Positions 19,462 to 31,362 are shown, numbered from the stretch's first letter. The stretch is DNA of 64,000 nt from Pseudomonas extremaustralis (GCF_900102035.1 NZ_LT629689.1:6296501-6360500); one strand, 5' to 3'. The notes: a model not told the origin generated them from the sequence alone. A program made the numbers and translations.

Positions 19462-20076
19462 ATGCTGGACGAGCTACTTCGCCGGGTAAGCAATCACACG
19501 CCTCAATTGCTCGAGACTGACGGGCGTTTCCCCGAGGCCGCTGTGTTGGTGCCGATTACCCGCAGTGACGAACCTGAGCTGATCCTGACCCTGCGCGCCA
19601 GCGGCCTGTCGACCCATGGCGGCGAAGTGGCCTTTCCCGGCGGGCGTCGCGACCCCGAAGACCCGGACCTGATCTTCACCGCACTGCGCGAAGCCGAAGA
19701 AGAAATCGGCCTGCCGCCCGGCCTGGTGGAAGTCATCGGCCCGCTGAGTCCGCTGATTTCCCTGCACGGCATTCGCGTGACGCCCTATGTGGGCGTGATC
19801 CCCGATTACGTCGACTACCTGGCCAACGATGCCGAGATTGCCGCCGTCTTCAGCGTACCCCTGGAGTTTTTCCGACAGGACCCGCGCGAACATACCCACA
19901 GAATCGATTACCAGGGCCGCAGCTGGTACGTGCCCAGCTATCGGTTCGGCGAATACAAAATCTGGGGGCTGACGGCAATCATGATCGTCGAGTTGATCAA
20001 TCTGCTCTATGACGACGCCAAGATCAGCCTGCATCACCCACCCAAGAGCTTCATCAATAGTCAAGCCATCGACTGA
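19462..20076 (+). CDS. CoA pyrophosphatase-like Nudix hydrolase
   Basis: A 204-residue protein with [31 protein letters not shown], the UPF0035/CoA signature, overlapping the Nudix box with [11 protein letters not shown] near residues 75-85. The family (NudL, PCD1) cleaves CoA to 3',5'-ADP and phosphopantetheine. It diverges from the zinc-ribbon Nudix gene and is followed after 23 bases by the carbonic-anhydrase-like gene, so the two probably share a transcript. Confidence 0.88.
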   Translation: MLDELLRRVSNHTPQLLETDGRFPEAAVLVPITRSDEPELILTLRASGLSTHGGEVAFPGGRRDPEDPDLIFTALREAEEEIGLPPGLVEVIGPLSPLISLHGIRVTPYVGVIPDYVDYLANDAEIAAVFSVPLEFFRQDPREHTHRIDYQGRSWYVPSYRFGEYKIWGLTAIMIVELINLLYDDAKISLHHPPKSFINSQAID

Positions 20077-20099
20077 ATGGCCCGCCGAGAGGGAACACC

Positions 20100-20620
<521 letters not shown>

Positions 20621-20624
<4 letters not shown>

Positions 20625-20836
20625 GCCCGACAGAACGCCCCGTCGCCTCGCCGTGCGTGAGCATTTGCGCGCTGGACGATGACGATATCTGCACCGGCTG
20701 CCAGCGCACGGCGGATGAGATCACACGCTGGGGCCGCATGGACAATGCCGAGCGCCGAGCGGTGCTGGGGTTGTGCCATGAACGGGCGGTGGCGGATGGG
20801 TTGGTGTGGATGACGCCGGGGAAATCGAGCGCCTGA
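20621..20836 (+). CDS. DUF1289 small cysteine-rich protein
   Basis: A 71-residue protein overlapping the preceding stop by four bases. It contains [21 protein letters not shown] followed by E-x-x-x-W, the four-cysteine pattern of DUF1289 (YdhL-like). It may bind metal or an iron-sulfur cluster; function not established. Translational coupling to the carbonic-anhydrase-like gene is likely. Confidence 0.85.
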
Positions 20837-20845
20837 ACCATTGCA

Positions 20846-20917
20846 ATCGGGAGCAAGCCCCTTCCCACACTTTGAATGTATTCACACTTCAAAATGTGGG
20901 AGGGGCTTGCTCCCGAT
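20846..20917. repeat. Inverted REP pair forming a long hairpin
   Basis: ATCGGGAGCAAGCCCC TTCCCACA ... TGTGGGA GGGGCTTGCTCCCGAT is a nearly perfect inverted repeat with a short AT-rich centre. It belongs to another REP subtype (GGGAGCAAGCCCC) than the GTAGGAGC units. It follows the DUF1289 stop by ten bases and may also help end transcription. Confidence 0.85.
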
Positions 20918-20985
20918 AGGTCCATCCCGGACGACATCCCTGTAATTGTGTACCCTGTGCAGCATTACCCACAGGTCCATCCCCC

Positions 20986-21453
20986 ATGCTCTTCCTTATC
21001 GCCTATATCAGCAGCGTCGTGCTGATCAACTTCGCCTTCTCCACCGCCCCGCACCTGGATGTCATCTGGTCCGCCTGGGGTGGCCTGGTGTTTATCCTGC
21101 GCGACATGGTGCAAACCCGCTTCGGCCATGGGGCGATCATCGCCATGCTGGCGGCGTTGGCGCTGTCGTATATCACCTCCGACCCGTCCATCGCCCTGGC
21201 CAGTGCCACAGCGTTCGCGGTGTCCGAGTGCATCGACTGGCTGGTGTTCAGCATCACCAAGCGCCCGCTGCACGACCGTCTGTGGATCAGTTCGGCGCTG
21301 AGCATTCCCCTCGACACCTTCATCTTTTTCGGCCTGATCGGCGCGCTCACGCCTGCCGTGGTGGGCACTGCCCTGGCATCGAAATTCGCCGGGGTCACGG
21401 CGGTGTGGCTGATCATGGTCTGGCGTGTGCGCCGGCGAGCCGTCGCCAACTGA
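20986..21453 (+). CDS. VUT-family integral membrane protein (YhhQ/QueT-like)
   Basis: A 155-residue protein with about five membrane segments. The pattern WGGLVFILRDMVQTRFG and ASATAFAVSECIDWLVF is that of the VUT (vitamin uptake-like) family. YhhQ-type members import 7-deazaguanine precursors of queuosine; this short form has not been assigned a substrate as far as I know. No preQ1 riboswitch is visible upstream. Confidence 0.7.
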   Translation: MLFLIAYISSVVLINFAFSTAPHLDVIWSAWGGLVFILRDMVQTRFGHGAIIAMLAALALSYITSDPSIALASATAFAVSECIDWLVFSITKRPLHDRLWISSALSIPLDTFIFFGLIGALTPAVVGTALASKFAGVTAVWLIMVWRVRRRAVAN

Positions 21454-21522
21454 GGCCAATTTTTGCAGTTCATGTAAAATGCCGGCCTTTCTCCCCATGA
21501 TCCGCTCCCCTGAGGACCTGAG

Positions 21523-22704
21523 ATGACCCGAATCGGAACTCCATTGTCGCCAACCGCGACCCGCGTTTTGCTGTGTGGCTGCGGTGAACTGGGCAAGGAA
21601 GTGGTAATCGAACTGCAACGCCTGGGCGTTGAAGTGATTGCCGTGGATCGCTACGCCAACGCGCCGGCCATGCAGGTGGCGCATCGCAGCCACGTGATCA
21701 ACATGCTCGACGGCGCCGCCCTGCGTGCGGTGATCGAAGCGGAAAAACCACACTTCATCGTGCCGGAAATCGAAGCCATCGCCACCGCCACCCTGGTGGA
21801 GCTGGAAGCCGAAGGCTTCACCGTGATCCCGACGGCCCGCGCCACCTTGCTGACCATGAACCGCGAAGGTATCCGTCGCCTGGCCGCCGAAGAGCTGGAC
21901 CTGCCGACCTCGCCGTACCACTTCGCCGACACTTTCGAGGCCTACAGCAAGGCCGTCCAGGACCTGGGCTTCCCGTGTGTGGTCAAGCCGGTGATGAGTT
22001 CGTCGGGCAAGGGCCAGAGCCTCTTGCGCAGCGTCGATGACGTGCAGAAAGCCTGGGATTACGCCCAGGAAGGCGGGCGTGCCGGCAAGGGCCGCGTGAT
22101 CATCGAAGGCTTTATCGACTTCGACTACGAAATCACCCTGCTGACCGTGCGCCACATCGGCGGCACTACCTTCTGCGCGCCGGTTGGCCATCGTCAGGAG
22201 AAGGGCGATTACCAGGAATCCTGGCAGCCCCAGGCCATGAGCCCGATTGCTCTGGCCGAGTCCGAGCGCGTGGCCAAGGCGGTGACGGATTCCCTGGGTG
22301 GTCGCGGCCTGTTTGGCGTGGAGTTGTTCATCAAGGGCGACCAGGTGTGGTTCAGCGAAGTCTCGCCGCGTCCCCACGACACTGGCCTGGTGACCCTGAT
22401 TTCCCAGGATCTGTCGCAGTTTGCCCTGCACGCCCGCGCCATTCTCGGCTTGCCGATCCCGTTGATCCGTCAGTTCGGCCCTTCGGCCTCGGCGGTGATC
22501 CTGGTGGAAGGCCAATCGACCCAGACTGCCTTCGCTAACCTCGGCGCAGCCTTGAGCGAGCCTGATACGGCGCTGCGACTGTTCGGCAAGCCGGAAGTGA
22601 ATGGTCAGCGCCGCATGGGCGTGGCGTTGGCGCGGGATGAGTCGATCGAAGCGGCTCGGGCCAAAGCGACCCGCGCTTCCAAGTCGGTCGTCATAGAACT
22701 GTAA
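21523..22704 (+). CDS. purT: Formate-dependent GAR transformylase
   Basis: A 393-residue ATP-grasp enzyme that makes formyl-GAR from GAR, formate and ATP, the folate-independent third step of purine synthesis. Seen: N-terminal Rossmann-like [10 protein letters not shown], the ATP-grasp loop [13 protein letters not shown] near residue 155, and the metal-binding [22 protein letters not shown] near 270-290. TGAGGA lies before the ATG. Complements purL in the same window, though they are separate units. Confidence 0.97.
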   Translation: MTRIGTPLSPTATRVLLCGCGELGKEVVIELQRLGVEVIAVDRYANAPAMQVAHRSHVINMLDGAALRAVIEAEKPHFIVPEIEAIATATLVELEAEGFTVIPTARATLLTMNREGIRRLAAEELDLPTSPYHFADTFEAYSKAVQDLGFPCVVKPVMSSSGKGQSLLRSVDDVQKAWDYAQEGGRAGKGRVIIEGFIDFDYEITLLTVRHIGGTTFCAPVGHRQEKGDYQESWQPQAMSPIALAESERVAKAVTDSLGGRGLFGVELFIKGDQVWFSEVSPRPHDTGLVTLISQDLSQFALHARAILGLPIPLIRQFGPSASAVILVEGQSTQTAFANLGAALSEPDTALRLFGKPEVNGQRRMGVALARDESIEAARAKATRASKSVVIEL

Positions 22705-22712
22705 CCCCAACC

Positions 22713-22810
22713 TGTAGGAGCGAGCTTGCTCGCGAAGATCGTCAACGATAACGCGCACATTCTGGATGCATGCGTTGTCCTTGAGTTTTTCGCGAGTAAG
22801 CTCGCTCCTG
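22713..22810. repeat. REPIN between purT and MHS transporter gene
   Basis: TGTAGGAGCGAGCTTGCTCGCGAA at one end and TTTCGCGAGTAAGCTCGCTCCTGCA at the other, with the shared inner GTCAACGATAACGC also found in the units at 4719 and 4879. It sits between convergent genes, the usual place for REPINs. Confidence 0.9.
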
Positions 22811-22824
22811 CATGAGGTGGGCTG

Positions 22825-24135
22825 TCAGGTGACTTTGTTCAAATCGTTATTGCGCGTCTCTTTCAGGCACAGCACGGCAATCAAGCTAAGTAACGCTGCC
22901 GCCGACACATACCCGCCGACATAACTCAGCCCGCCCATCGCCACCAGCTTGGTCGCGAAGAACGGTGCGGCCGAAGCACCGACAATTCCCCCCAGGTTAT
23001 ACGCCGCCGAAGCACCGGTATAACGCACGCGGGTTGGGAACAGTTCCGGCAGCAGCGCGCCCATCGGTGCAAACGTCACCCCCATCAGGAACAACTCCAA
23101 GGCCAGGAACAGCGCAACGGCCCACGTGGAGCCGTGGGTCAGCAGTGGCTCCATGGTAAAGCCCGACAGGATCGCCAGTACCGCGCCGACAATCAGCACC
23201 GGTTTACGCCCATACCGATCACTGGCCAGGGCTGCCAGTGGCGTAGCCAGGCCCATGAACAGCACCGCAAAGCACAAAAGGCCCAGGAACGTCTCACGGC
23301 TGTAGCCCAGGGTCGAAACCCCGTAGCTCAGGGAAAACGCCGTGGTGATGTAAAACAGCGCATAGCACACCACCATCGACGCGGCGCCCAGCAACACCGG
23401 CAGCCAATGCTGGCTGAAGAGTTCCACCAGCGGCACTTTCACCGGCGCCTGTTTGGCCACGGCATCGGCGAACACCGGGGTTTCATGCAGCTTCAGGCGC
23501 GCATACAGGCCGACCATCACCAGCACAGCACTGAGGATGAACGGGATACGCCAGCCCCAACTGCGGAACTGCTCGTCGTTCAGGCTCATGGCCAGGATCA
23601 GGAACAAGCCGTTGGCCGCCAGGAAACCGATGGACGGGCCCAACTGCGGAAACATGCCAAACCAGGCGCGCTTGCCCTTCGGGGCATTCTCGGTGGCCAG
23701 CAACGCCGCGCCGCCCCATTCCCCACCCAGGCCCAAGCCTTGGCCGAAACGCAGCACGCACAACAGGATCGGCGCCCATGCCCCGATGCTGTCGTAGCCG
23801 GGCAGCAAGCCGATCAGCGTGGTGCACACGCCCATCAGCAACAGCGAGGCCACCAGGGTGGATTTGCGGCCGATACGGTCGCCAAAGTGGCCGAATAGCG
23901 CCGAACCCAACGGGCGAGCGATAAAGGCGATGCCAAAGGTCAGGAACGACGCGAGCATCTGCGCCGTACCGGAGCTCTGGGGAAAGAACACCGGGCCGAT
24001 CACCAGCGCGGCTGCGGTGGCATAGATGTAGAAGTCGTAGAACTCGATGGCGGTGCCGACGATGCTCGCGGTGGCGACGCGTGCAGTCGAGTTGGTCGGG
24101 GCGGCGGTCGCGGCCTCGTTATAGGTGGTGCTCAT
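22825..24135 (-). CDS. MHS-family metabolite:H+ symporter
   Basis: A 436-residue major facilitator protein with twelve predicted membrane segments. The opening ASIVGTAIEFYDFYIYATAAA and the loop FGHFGDRIGRKSTL are typical of the MHS subfamily (KgtP, ShiA, ProP relatives). FGQGLGLGGEWGGAALLATENAP is the next conserved block. The substrate, probably an organic acid, cannot be predicted. Upstream 24136-24402 holds no gene or obvious site that I can see. Confidence 0.88.
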   Translation of the reverse strand: MSTTYNEAATAAPTNSTARVATASIVGTAIEFYDFYIYATAAALVIGPVFFPQSSGTAQMLASFLTFGIAFIARPLGSALFGHFGDRIGRKSTLVASLLLMGVCTTLIGLLPGYDSIGAWAPILLCVLRFGQGLGLGGEWGGAALLATENAPKGKRAWFGMFPQLGPSIGFLAANGLFLILAMSLNDEQFRSWGWRIPFILSAVLVMVGLYARLKLHETPVFADAVAKQAPVKVPLVELFSQHWLPVLLGAASMVVCYALFYITTAFSLSYGVSTLGYSRETFLGLLCFAVLFMGLATPLAALASDRYGRKPVLIVGAVLAILSGFTMEPLLTHGSTWAVALFLALELFLMGVTFAPMGALLPELFPTRVRYTGASAAYNLGGIVGASAAPFFATKLVAMGGLSYVGGYVSAAALLSLIAVLCLKETRNNDLNKVT

Positions 24136-24402
24136 GGCGTTATCCCTGACGGTCAGTGCGCGTTTGGACGCGGATTATTATTGGTCGAACACCCATGGAT
24201 CAGGGTTGTGAGCGGAGCGGCTCGGGATGGGAGCGAACACCGGTCAGACACGAAAAGGCGGTGCCTGGACGCGCTCAGTGCGGATAGCACGCGGTCGGGC
24301 GCGGCTCTGGTAAGCCGCAGGGATTATAGGAAGGGGGTTGGCGATACAACAAGGGGGATGACCTGCCCATCGCAGCAGATCCAATCTGGGAGTCAGGGGG
24401 CG

Positions 24403-25641
24403 CTATACGGCGACCGGCACGCGGCTGGTATGCCAGATCAGCACCTTGCTGACGCGGTTGTCCTCGGTCTCGAGGATTTCCAGGCGATAGCGACCGATCT
24501 TCAGGCATACCGCACAATCCGGGATGGTCTCCAGTGCTTCGGTCACCAGGCCGTTGAGGGTCTTGGGGCCGTCGCTGGGCAGGTGCCAGCCCAGGCTCTT
24601 GTTCAATTCGCGGATCGACGCAGCGCCGTCGATGATATAGCGGCCATCGGGTTGTGCCTGGATATGTGGGTTGTCGCCAACCTGGTCGCTTTCGAATTCG
24701 CCGACGATTTCTTCGAGAATATCTTCCAGGGTGACAATGCCCAGCACTTCGCCGTACTCATCCACCACCATGCCCAGGCGCCGCTGTTGCTTGTGGAAAT
24801 TCAGCAGTTGCAGCTGCAGGGCGGTGCTTTCCGGAACGAAATAGGGTTCGTAGGCGGCCGCGAGCAGCGCTTCTTTGGTCAGGCTGGCATCCGGCAGCAG
24901 GTGCTGGATCAGCCGGGTGTTGAGCACCGCTTCGACCTGGTTGATGTCGCTGTGGAACACCGGCAATCGCGTGCGCTGGGAGTTGCGCAGTTGTTCGATG
25001 ATCGCTTCGATCGAATCATCCAGGTTGATGCCGTCCACTTCGCTGCGGGGCACCAGGATGTCGTTGACGGTGATGTTGTCCAGGGCGTGGATGCCGGGCA
25101 TGCCGGGGGTGCGGTCTTCGTCGGCTGCGGATTCGGGTTCGTCGTCATGCTCGGGCAGCGGGTCGTCGCTCTTTTTCACCACGCTGGCCTTGCGGGCGAA
25201 CGGGCGCAGTAGCAACAGGCTGATGCCATTGAGCAGCCAGGCCAGTGGGTAGAGAATTTTCAGCGGCACGCCCAGCAGCGCATTGCCAAAGCCCAGTATC
25301 GCTTGCGGATGGCGAGTGGCGAGGGCGCGGGGCAGGTAGTCGGCAAGTATCAGCAGCACGGCGCAGGAGATCAGCCAGCCGAGCCACGGGCCGTTCTGCG
25401 CCCAGGCATAGATCGCCAGCAAGGTGCAGAGAATCACCACTGCGGCACGACACAGGCTGTTGCACAGGATCAGGCTATGGCGCGGGAAGCTCAGGCGGGT
25501 CGCGGCCTTGTCGCCCTGGCGCGTGCCGGGGCGCAGGGCCAGCAGATGTTGCTGCGCCGCTTCGATGGCAGTGAACAGTGCCGCCCATAACACCAGCAAG
25601 GCGATTACGGCGAGCATCGGCCCCAGGGGCAAGTTGTCCAT
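24403..25641 (-). CDS. CNNM/CorC-type membrane protein with CBS pair
   Basis: A 412-residue protein in order: DUF21 transmembrane region (about 1-150), a charged linker with many acidic residues, a CBS pair (about 175-310, with ILVPRSEVDGI and VVDEYGEVLGIVTLEDILEEIVGE), and a C-terminal CorC/HlyC domain. Relatives (YfjD/YtfL) are linked to Mg2+ or Co2+ efflux and stress tolerance. It lies 12 bases after ypjD on the same strand, so they form an operon. Confidence 0.9.
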   Translation of the reverse strand: MDNLPLGPMLAVIALLVLWAALFTAIEAAQQHLLALRPGTRQGDKAATRLSFPRHSLILCNSLCRAAVVILCTLLAIYAWAQNGPWLGWLISCAVLLILADYLPRALATRHPQAILGFGNALLGVPLKILYPLAWLLNGISLLLLRPFARKASVVKKSDDPLPEHDDEPESAADEDRTPGMPGIHALDNITVNDILVPRSEVDGINLDDSIEAIIEQLRNSQRTRLPVFHSDINQVEAVLNTRLIQHLLPDASLTKEALLAAAYEPYFVPESTALQLQLLNFHKQQRRLGMVVDEYGEVLGIVTLEDILEEIVGEFESDQVGDNPHIQAQPDGRYIIDGAASIRELNKSLGWHLPSDGPKTLNGLVTEALETIPDCAVCLKIGRYRLEILETEDNRVSKVLIWHTSRVPVAV

Positions 25642-25653
25642 GATTGCCGCCCG

Positions 25654-26466
25654 TCAGATATGCAAGATGTATTCGCGGACCAGCTTGCTGCCGAAATAGG
25701 CCAGCATCAGCAGGCAGAAACCGGCCAGGGTCCAGCGGATCGCTTTGTGCCCACGCCAGCCGAGGCGGTTGCGGCCCCACAACAATACGCTGAACACCAC
25801 CCAGGCCAGGCACGCCAGCAGGGTCTTGTGCACCAGGTGCTGGGCGAACAGGTTCTCGACGAACAGCCAGCCGGAAATCAGCGACAGCGACAACAATGTC
25901 CAACCGGCCCACAGGAAGCCGAACAGCAGGCTTTCCATGGTTTGCAGCGGCGGGAAGTTCTTGATCAGCCCCAACGGGTGCTTGTGCTTGAGCTGGTGGT
26001 CCTGCAGCAGCAGGAGCAGGGCCTGGAACACGGCGATGGTGAACATGCCATAGGCCAGGATCGAGAGCAGGATATGGGCGAGGATTCCCGGTTCTTCGTC
26101 AATCACCTGCACCGTGCCGGTGGGGGCGAATTGCGCCAGCAGCACCGTCAGCATGCCCAGGGGGAAGAGTAGGACCAGCAGGTTTTCCACCGGGATACGC
26201 GCGCAGGCGACCAGCGTCAGGGCGATCACGGCGGCGGCGATCAGGCTGGCGGCACTGAAAAAATCCAGGCCCAGGCCGACCGGCGTCATCAGGTGGGTGA
26301 ACAGGCTCGCGGCATGGGCCAGCAGCGCAAGAACGCCAAGGCCGGTCAGCAGGCGTTTGTCGGCCTTGGCACATTTGGCCAGGCGGATGCCCTGATAGAG
26401 GGTCGCAGCGGCATACAGCAGGGCGGCGGCGAGACTGGGTAGCAAGCTGGGTGACAAAGGGAGCAT
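25654..26466 (-). CDS. ypjD: CcsA-like inner membrane protein YpjD
   Basis: A 270-residue protein with eight or so hydrophobic segments, starting at the ATG 26464-26466 with AGGA upstream. It belongs to the cytochrome c assembly protein family (CcsA/ResC-like), with the conserved SILAYGMFTIAVFQALLLL and a WVVFSVLLWGR segment. E. coli YpjD lies next to ffh in the same divergent layout, as here. Its role in haem or metal handling is not firmly known. Confidence 0.85.
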   Translation of the reverse strand: MLPLSPSLLPSLAAALLYAAATLYQGIRLAKCAKADKRLLTGLGVLALLAHAASLFTHLMTPVGLGLDFFSAASLIAAAVIALTLVACARIPVENLLVLLFPLGMLTVLLAQFAPTGTVQVIDEEPGILAHILLSILAYGMFTIAVFQALLLLLQDHQLKHKHPLGLIKNFPPLQTMESLLFGFLWAGWTLLSLSLISGWLFVENLFAQHLVHKTLLACLAWVVFSVLLWGRNRLGWRGHKAIRWTLAGFCLLMLAYFGSKLVREYILHI

Positions 26467-26570
26467 AAATCCTGTTAGGCAAGCCCGAAAGGCGCTGAGT
26501 TTGGCATACACCTGCGTTCCACGAAAGACTCCCGGACCAGACAGCGGGTGTGCATGGGCGCAGTCTTCGC

Positions 26571-26576
26571 TATAAT
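26571..26576 (+). promoter_or_regulatory. -10 element for ffh
   Basis: A consensus TATAAT 110 bases upstream of the ffh start, in the ypjD-ffh divergent region. The -35 position (around 26549) reads TGTGCA and is weak. Confidence 0.5.
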
Positions 26577-26685
26577 CCGCGACCTGCCCACGCCGCAGGC
26601 TCGCCGAGCGCTGTTTTTAATAGCGATTTACCACAGCCTGGGCCGCCATTACCTCGGTCTACCATAGGGCCTGAAAGGATCGCGC

Positions 26686-28062
<1,377 letters not shown>

Positions 28063-28069
28063 AGTATTC

Positions 28070-28092
28070 GAGCGGGAGCCTGGCTCCCGCTC
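28070..28092 (+). terminator. Stem-loop after ffh
   Basis: GAGCGGGAG CCTGG CTCCCGCTC, a perfect 9-bp stem seven bases after the stop. There is no T run, so termination strength is uncertain; the core also resembles REP half-sites. Confidence 0.55.
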
Positions 28093-28214
28093 CGACCCAC
28101 AGGGATGTGGGATCTCCAGCAAACCCGCCGTCTGGCGGGAGCTGACTTGCCGTTTTAACCGACGGCTCTATAGCAGATCTGAATGGCGAGCCGATAGGCG
28201 CCAGAAAAAGACAT

Positions 28215-28242
28215 TTGCAAAAGTCCGGATATTCCTTAGAAT
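28215..28242 (+). promoter_or_regulatory. Promoter of the rpsP-rimM-trmD-rplS operon
   Basis: TTGCAA at 28215-28220 and TAGAAT at 28237-28242, separated by 16 bases, about 72 bases upstream of the rpsP ATG. Fits a sigma-70 promoter. Confidence 0.65.
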
Positions 28243-28314
28243 ATGCGGCCTTTCGGGCACCTATGCCCGCTGTGCATTTAGATTTGCAGCACCGACTACA
28301 GGAACGATGTTCAC

Positions 28315-28566
28315 ATGCTAACAATCCGTCTTGCCCTTGGCGGCTCCAAAAAGCGCCCGTTTTACCACTTGACCGTAACCGACAGCCGCAACCCGCGCGA
28401 CGGTTCGCACAAGGAACAGGTTGGTTTCTTCAACCCTGTTGCCCGTGGTCAAGAAATTCGTCTGTCCGTGAACCAAGAGCGCGTAGCCTACTGGCTGAGC
28501 GTTGGTGCACAGCCATCCGAGCGTGTTGCCAAGTTGTTGAAGGACTCGGCTAAGGCCGCAGCCTGA
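28315..28566 (+). CDS. rpsP: 30S ribosomal protein S16
   Basis: An 83-residue basic ribosomal protein. [23 protein letters not shown] is the family start, and [14 protein letters not shown] lies near the end. First gene of the rpsP-rimM-trmD-rplS operon; rimM begins five bases after its stop. Confidence 0.99.
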   Translation: MLTIRLALGGSKKRPFYHLTVTDSRNPRDGSHKEQVGFFNPVARGQEIRLSVNQERVAYWLSVGAQPSERVAKLLKDSAKAAA

Positions 28567-28571
28567 GCAAT

Positions 28572-29108
28572 ATGAACGCGACGCCAGCTGTTGCTGATGA
28601 TTTGATCGTTATCGGCAAGATTTATTCTGTTCATGGCGTTCGCGGCGAAGTGAAGGTGTATTCCTTTACTGATCCGACTGAAAACCTGTTGCAGTACAAA
28701 ACCTGGACGCTCAAGCGCGAGGGGAGTGTGAAACAGGTCGAGCTGGTCAGTGGACGCGGGAACGACAAGTTCCTGGTCGCAAAGCTCAAGGGTCTTGATG
28801 ATCGTGAAGAAGCTCGTCTTCTGGCCGGTTACGAGATCTGCGTGCCGCGCAACCTGTTCCCTGAATTGACCGACGGCGAGTACTACTGGTACCAGCTGGA
28901 AGGTCTGAAGGTTATCGATCAACTCGGGCAATTGCTCGGGAAAATCGACCATCTTCTGGAAACCGGCGCCAATGATGTAATGGTGGTCAAGCCTTGCGCT
29001 GGCAGCCTGGATGATCGCGAACGCCTGTTGCCCTATACCGAGCAATGCGTGTTGGCCGTCGACCTGGCCGCGGGCGAGATGAAGGTGGAATGGGACGCGG
29101 ACTTCTAA
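28572..29108 (+). CDS. rimM: Ribosome maturation factor RimM
   Basis: A 178-residue protein that helps assemble the 30S head and binds S19. The N-terminal beta-barrel ([23 protein letters not shown]) and a C-terminal PRC-barrel ([14 protein letters not shown]...LPYTEQCV) are both present. Located between rpsP and trmD as in most proteobacteria. Confidence 0.98.
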   Translation: MNATPAVADDLIVIGKIYSVHGVRGEVKVYSFTDPTENLLQYKTWTLKREGSVKQVELVSGRGNDKFLVAKLKGLDDREEARLLAGYEICVPRNLFPELTDGEYYWYQLEGLKVIDQLGQLLGKIDHLLETGANDVMVVKPCAGSLDDRERLLPYTEQCVLAVDLAAGEMKVEWDADF

Positions 29109-29110
29109 GC

Positions 29111-29863
29111 GTGGCTAATTTGCGCATTGAAGTGATCAGTTTGTTTCCCGAGATGTTTTCCGCCATCAGCGAGTACGGCATCACCAGTCGGGCGGTGAAA
29201 CAGGGGCTGTTGCAGCTTACCTGTTGGAACCCGCGAGACTACACGACGGATCGACATCACACTGTGGACGATCGCCCCTTTGGCGGTGGCCCGGGCATGG
29301 TGATGAAGATCAAGCCCCTGGAAGACGCATTGGCTCAGGCCAAGGCTGCAGCAGGGGAGAAGGCGAAGGTCATTTACCTGTCCCCTCAAGGCCGTCAGCT
29401 GAAACAGGCGGCGGTACGCGAACTGGCGAATGAGGAAGCACTGATCCTGATTGCCGGTCGCTATGAAGGCATTGACGAGCGTTTTATTGAAGCTCATGTC
29501 GATGAAGAGTGGTCGATTGGGGACTATGTTCTGTCTGGCGGCGAGCTGCCGGCGATGGTCCTGATAGATGCGGTTACACGACTGCTGCCTGGAGCTTTAG
29601 GGCATGCGGACTCCGCGGAGGAAGATTCCTTCACGGATGGTTTGCTGGATTGCCCGCACTACACCCGACCGGAGGTGTATGCGGATCAGCGTGTTCCCGA
29701 CGTATTGCTAAGTGGCAATCACGCACACATCCGGCGTTGGCGTTTACAGCAGTCCCTTGGTCGGACCTATGAACGACGCGCCGATCTTCTGGAAAGCCGC
29801 TCGCTTTCTGGAGAAGAGAAGAAGCTGCTCGAGGAATACATCCTCGCGCGGGACGATAGTTAA
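29111..29863 (+). CDS. trmD: tRNA (guanine37-N1)-methyltransferase
   Basis: A 250-residue SPOUT methyltransferase that modifies G37 of tRNAs reading CNN codons. I take the GTG at 29111-29113, two bases after the rimM stop, giving the family start [15 protein letters not shown]; the frame is open further upstream inside rimM but that part lacks homology. Knot motifs: [38 protein letters not shown]. Confidence 0.97.
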   Translation: MANLRIEVISLFPEMFSAISEYGITSRAVKQGLLQLTCWNPRDYTTDRHHTVDDRPFGGGPGMVMKIKPLEDALAQAKAAAGEKAKVIYLSPQGRQLKQAAVRELANEEALILIAGRYEGIDERFIEAHVDEEWSIGDYVLSGGELPAMVLIDAVTRLLPGALGHADSAEEDSFTDGLLDCPHYTRPEVYADQRVPDVLLSGNHAHIRRWRLQQSLGRTYERRADLLESRSLSGEEKKLLEEYILARDDS

Positions 29864-29908
29864 CAACGTATCGATGGTAGGTCCATTGACTTACCTTAGG
29901 AGCACAGC

Positions 29909-30259
29909 ATGACTAACAAAATCATCCTTGCACTCGAAGCAGAGCAGATGACCAAAGAGATCCCTACCTTTGCCCCGGGCGACACCATTGTCGTTCAGGT
30001 GAAAGTGAAGGAAGGCGACCGTTCGCGTCTGCAAGCGTTCGAAGGCGTGGTAATCGCCAAGCGTAACCGTGGTGTGAACAGTGCTTTCACTGTTCGTAAA
30101 ATCTCCAACGGTGTTGGCGTAGAGCGTACTTTCCAGACCTACAGCCCGCAAATCGACAGCATGGCCGTCAAGCGTCGCGGTGACGTACGTAAAGCCAAGC
30201 TGTACTACCTGCGTGACCTGTCCGGTAAAGCAGCTCGCATCAAGGAAAAACTGGCTTAA
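29909..30259 (+). CDS. rplS: 50S ribosomal protein L19
   Basis: A 116-residue ribosomal protein at the 30S-50S interface. Conserved [30 protein letters not shown] and the C-terminal [17 protein letters not shown]. Preceded by TTAGGAG and closed by a strong terminator. Confidence 0.99.
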
Positions 30260-30279
30260 GTCCAGCTTCCCGATGCAGA

Positions 30280-30306
30280 AAAAAGCAGCCTACGGGCTGC
30301 TTTTTT
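30280..30306 (+). terminator. Terminator after rplS
   Basis: AAAAAGCAGCC TACG GGCTGCTTTTTT: eleven-base stem, UACG tetraloop and T run, 20 bases after the stop. Confidence 0.95.
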
Positions 30307-30402
30307 GTGCCTGGAATTTGTTGGCTGATCCGGGTCGCAGGCAAGCCAGCGCCTGCACTTGATCATCAGTGGTCATAAAATCGATGCACGACACAAATCC
30401 AA

Positions 30403-30428
30403 TGTAGGAGCAGGCTTGCCTGCGATAG
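30403..30428. repeat. Single REP sequence upstream of xerD
   Basis: TGTAGGAGCAGGCTTGCCTGCGATAG is one REP half without an inverted partner nearby; it lies 38 bases before the xerD start. Confidence 0.75.
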
Positions 30429-30465
30429 GATCTACCAGACACCACCTTCACCTGCCTGAGCCCCC

Positions 30466-31362
30466 ATGCCCGCCATCGACCACCCTCTGATCGACCGCTT
30501 TCTCGACGCCCTCTGGCTGGAAAAAGGCCTGTCTGACAACACTCGCCAGGCTTACCGCAGCGACCTGGCCCTGTTCAATGGCTGGTTGCAGGAAAAGAAT
30601 CTCGAATTGATCAATGCCGGTCGCGAGCTGATCCTTGATCACCTGGCCTGGCGCCTGGAGCAGAACTACAAGCCGCGCTCCACTGCGCGCTTCCTTTCCG
30701 GCGTGCGTGGTTTTTATCGCTACCTGCTGCGGGAAAAACTCATCGCCCTCGACCCGACGTTACAGATCGACATGCCGCAGTTGGGCAGGCCACTGCCCAA
30801 ATCCCTGTCGGAAGCTGACGTCGATGCATTGCTCGCCGCCCCCGACCTGAGCGAAGCCATCGGTCAGCGCGATCGCGCCATGCTGGAGGTGCTGTACGCC
30901 TGTGGCCTGCGGGTGACTGAGTTGATTAGCCTGACCCTGGAGCAAGTCAATCTGCGCCAGGGCGTGCTGCGGGTGATGGGCAAGGGCAGCAAGGAGCGGC
31001 TGGTGCCCATGGGGGAGGAGGCGATTGTGTGGGTCGAGCGCTACATGCGCGAGGCCCGTGGCGAACTGCTTGGCGGGCGCCCCAGCGACGTGCTGTTCCC
31101 CAGTCAGCGCGGCGAGCAGATGACCCGCCAGACCTTCTGGCACCGCATCAAGCACCAGGCCAAGGTGGCCGGGATCGGCAAGGCGCTTTCGCCCCATACG
31201 TTGCGCCATGCATTCGCCACCCATTTGCTCAACCACGGCGCGGATCTGCGCGTGGTGCAAATGTTGCTCGGGCACAGCGACTTATCCACAACCCAAATCT
31301 ACACCCACGTGGCGCGGGCGCGCTTGCAGGATCTGCATGCCAAGCACCATCCTCGGGGGTGA
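30466..31362 (+). CDS. xerD: Site-specific tyrosine recombinase XerD
   Basis: A 298-residue recombinase that works with XerC at dif to resolve chromosome dimers. SAM-like N-terminal domain (LEKGLSDNTRQAYRSDL), catalytic domain with Arg in ACGLRVTELI, Lys in GKGSKERLVP, His-x-x-Arg in SPHTLRHAFATHLL, His in LLGHSDLSTTQIY and the nucleophile Tyr in the same segment. All catalytic residues are intact. Next to dsbC as in P. aeruginosa. Confidence 0.97.
   Translation: MPAIDHPLIDRFLDALWLEKGLSDNTRQAYRSDLALFNGWLQEKNLELINAGRELILDHLAWRLEQNYKPRSTARFLSGVRGFYRYLLREKLIALDPTLQIDMPQLGRPLPKSLSEADVDALLAAPDLSEAIGQRDRAMLEVLYACGLRVTELISLTLEQVNLRQGVLRVMGKGSKERLVPMGEEAIVWVERYMREARGELLGGRPSDVLFPSQRGEQMTRQTFWHRIKHQAKVAGIGKALSPHTLRHAFATHLLNHGADLRVVQMLLGHSDLSTTQIYTHVARARLQDLHAKHHPRG

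Noticed and set aside
20846..20917. CRISPR-like or phage terminator array from palindromic repeats
   Set aside because: The palindromes match REP elements; there are no regularly spaced unique spacers and no cas genes.
21454..21522. Riboswitch ahead of purT or the VUT gene
   Set aside because: The interval before purT is only 69 bases without purine- or preQ1-type conserved cores, and that before the VUT gene is mostly REP sequence.
20965..22758. 597-codon minus-strand frame opposite the VUT gene and purT
   Set aside because: Shadow frame; covers two unrelated real genes and has no family features.
30403..30428. xerD upstream palindrome as a dif or recombination site
   Set aside because: The sequence is a single GTAGGAGC-type REP; it lacks the dif-like 11-6-11 XerC/XerD arms.
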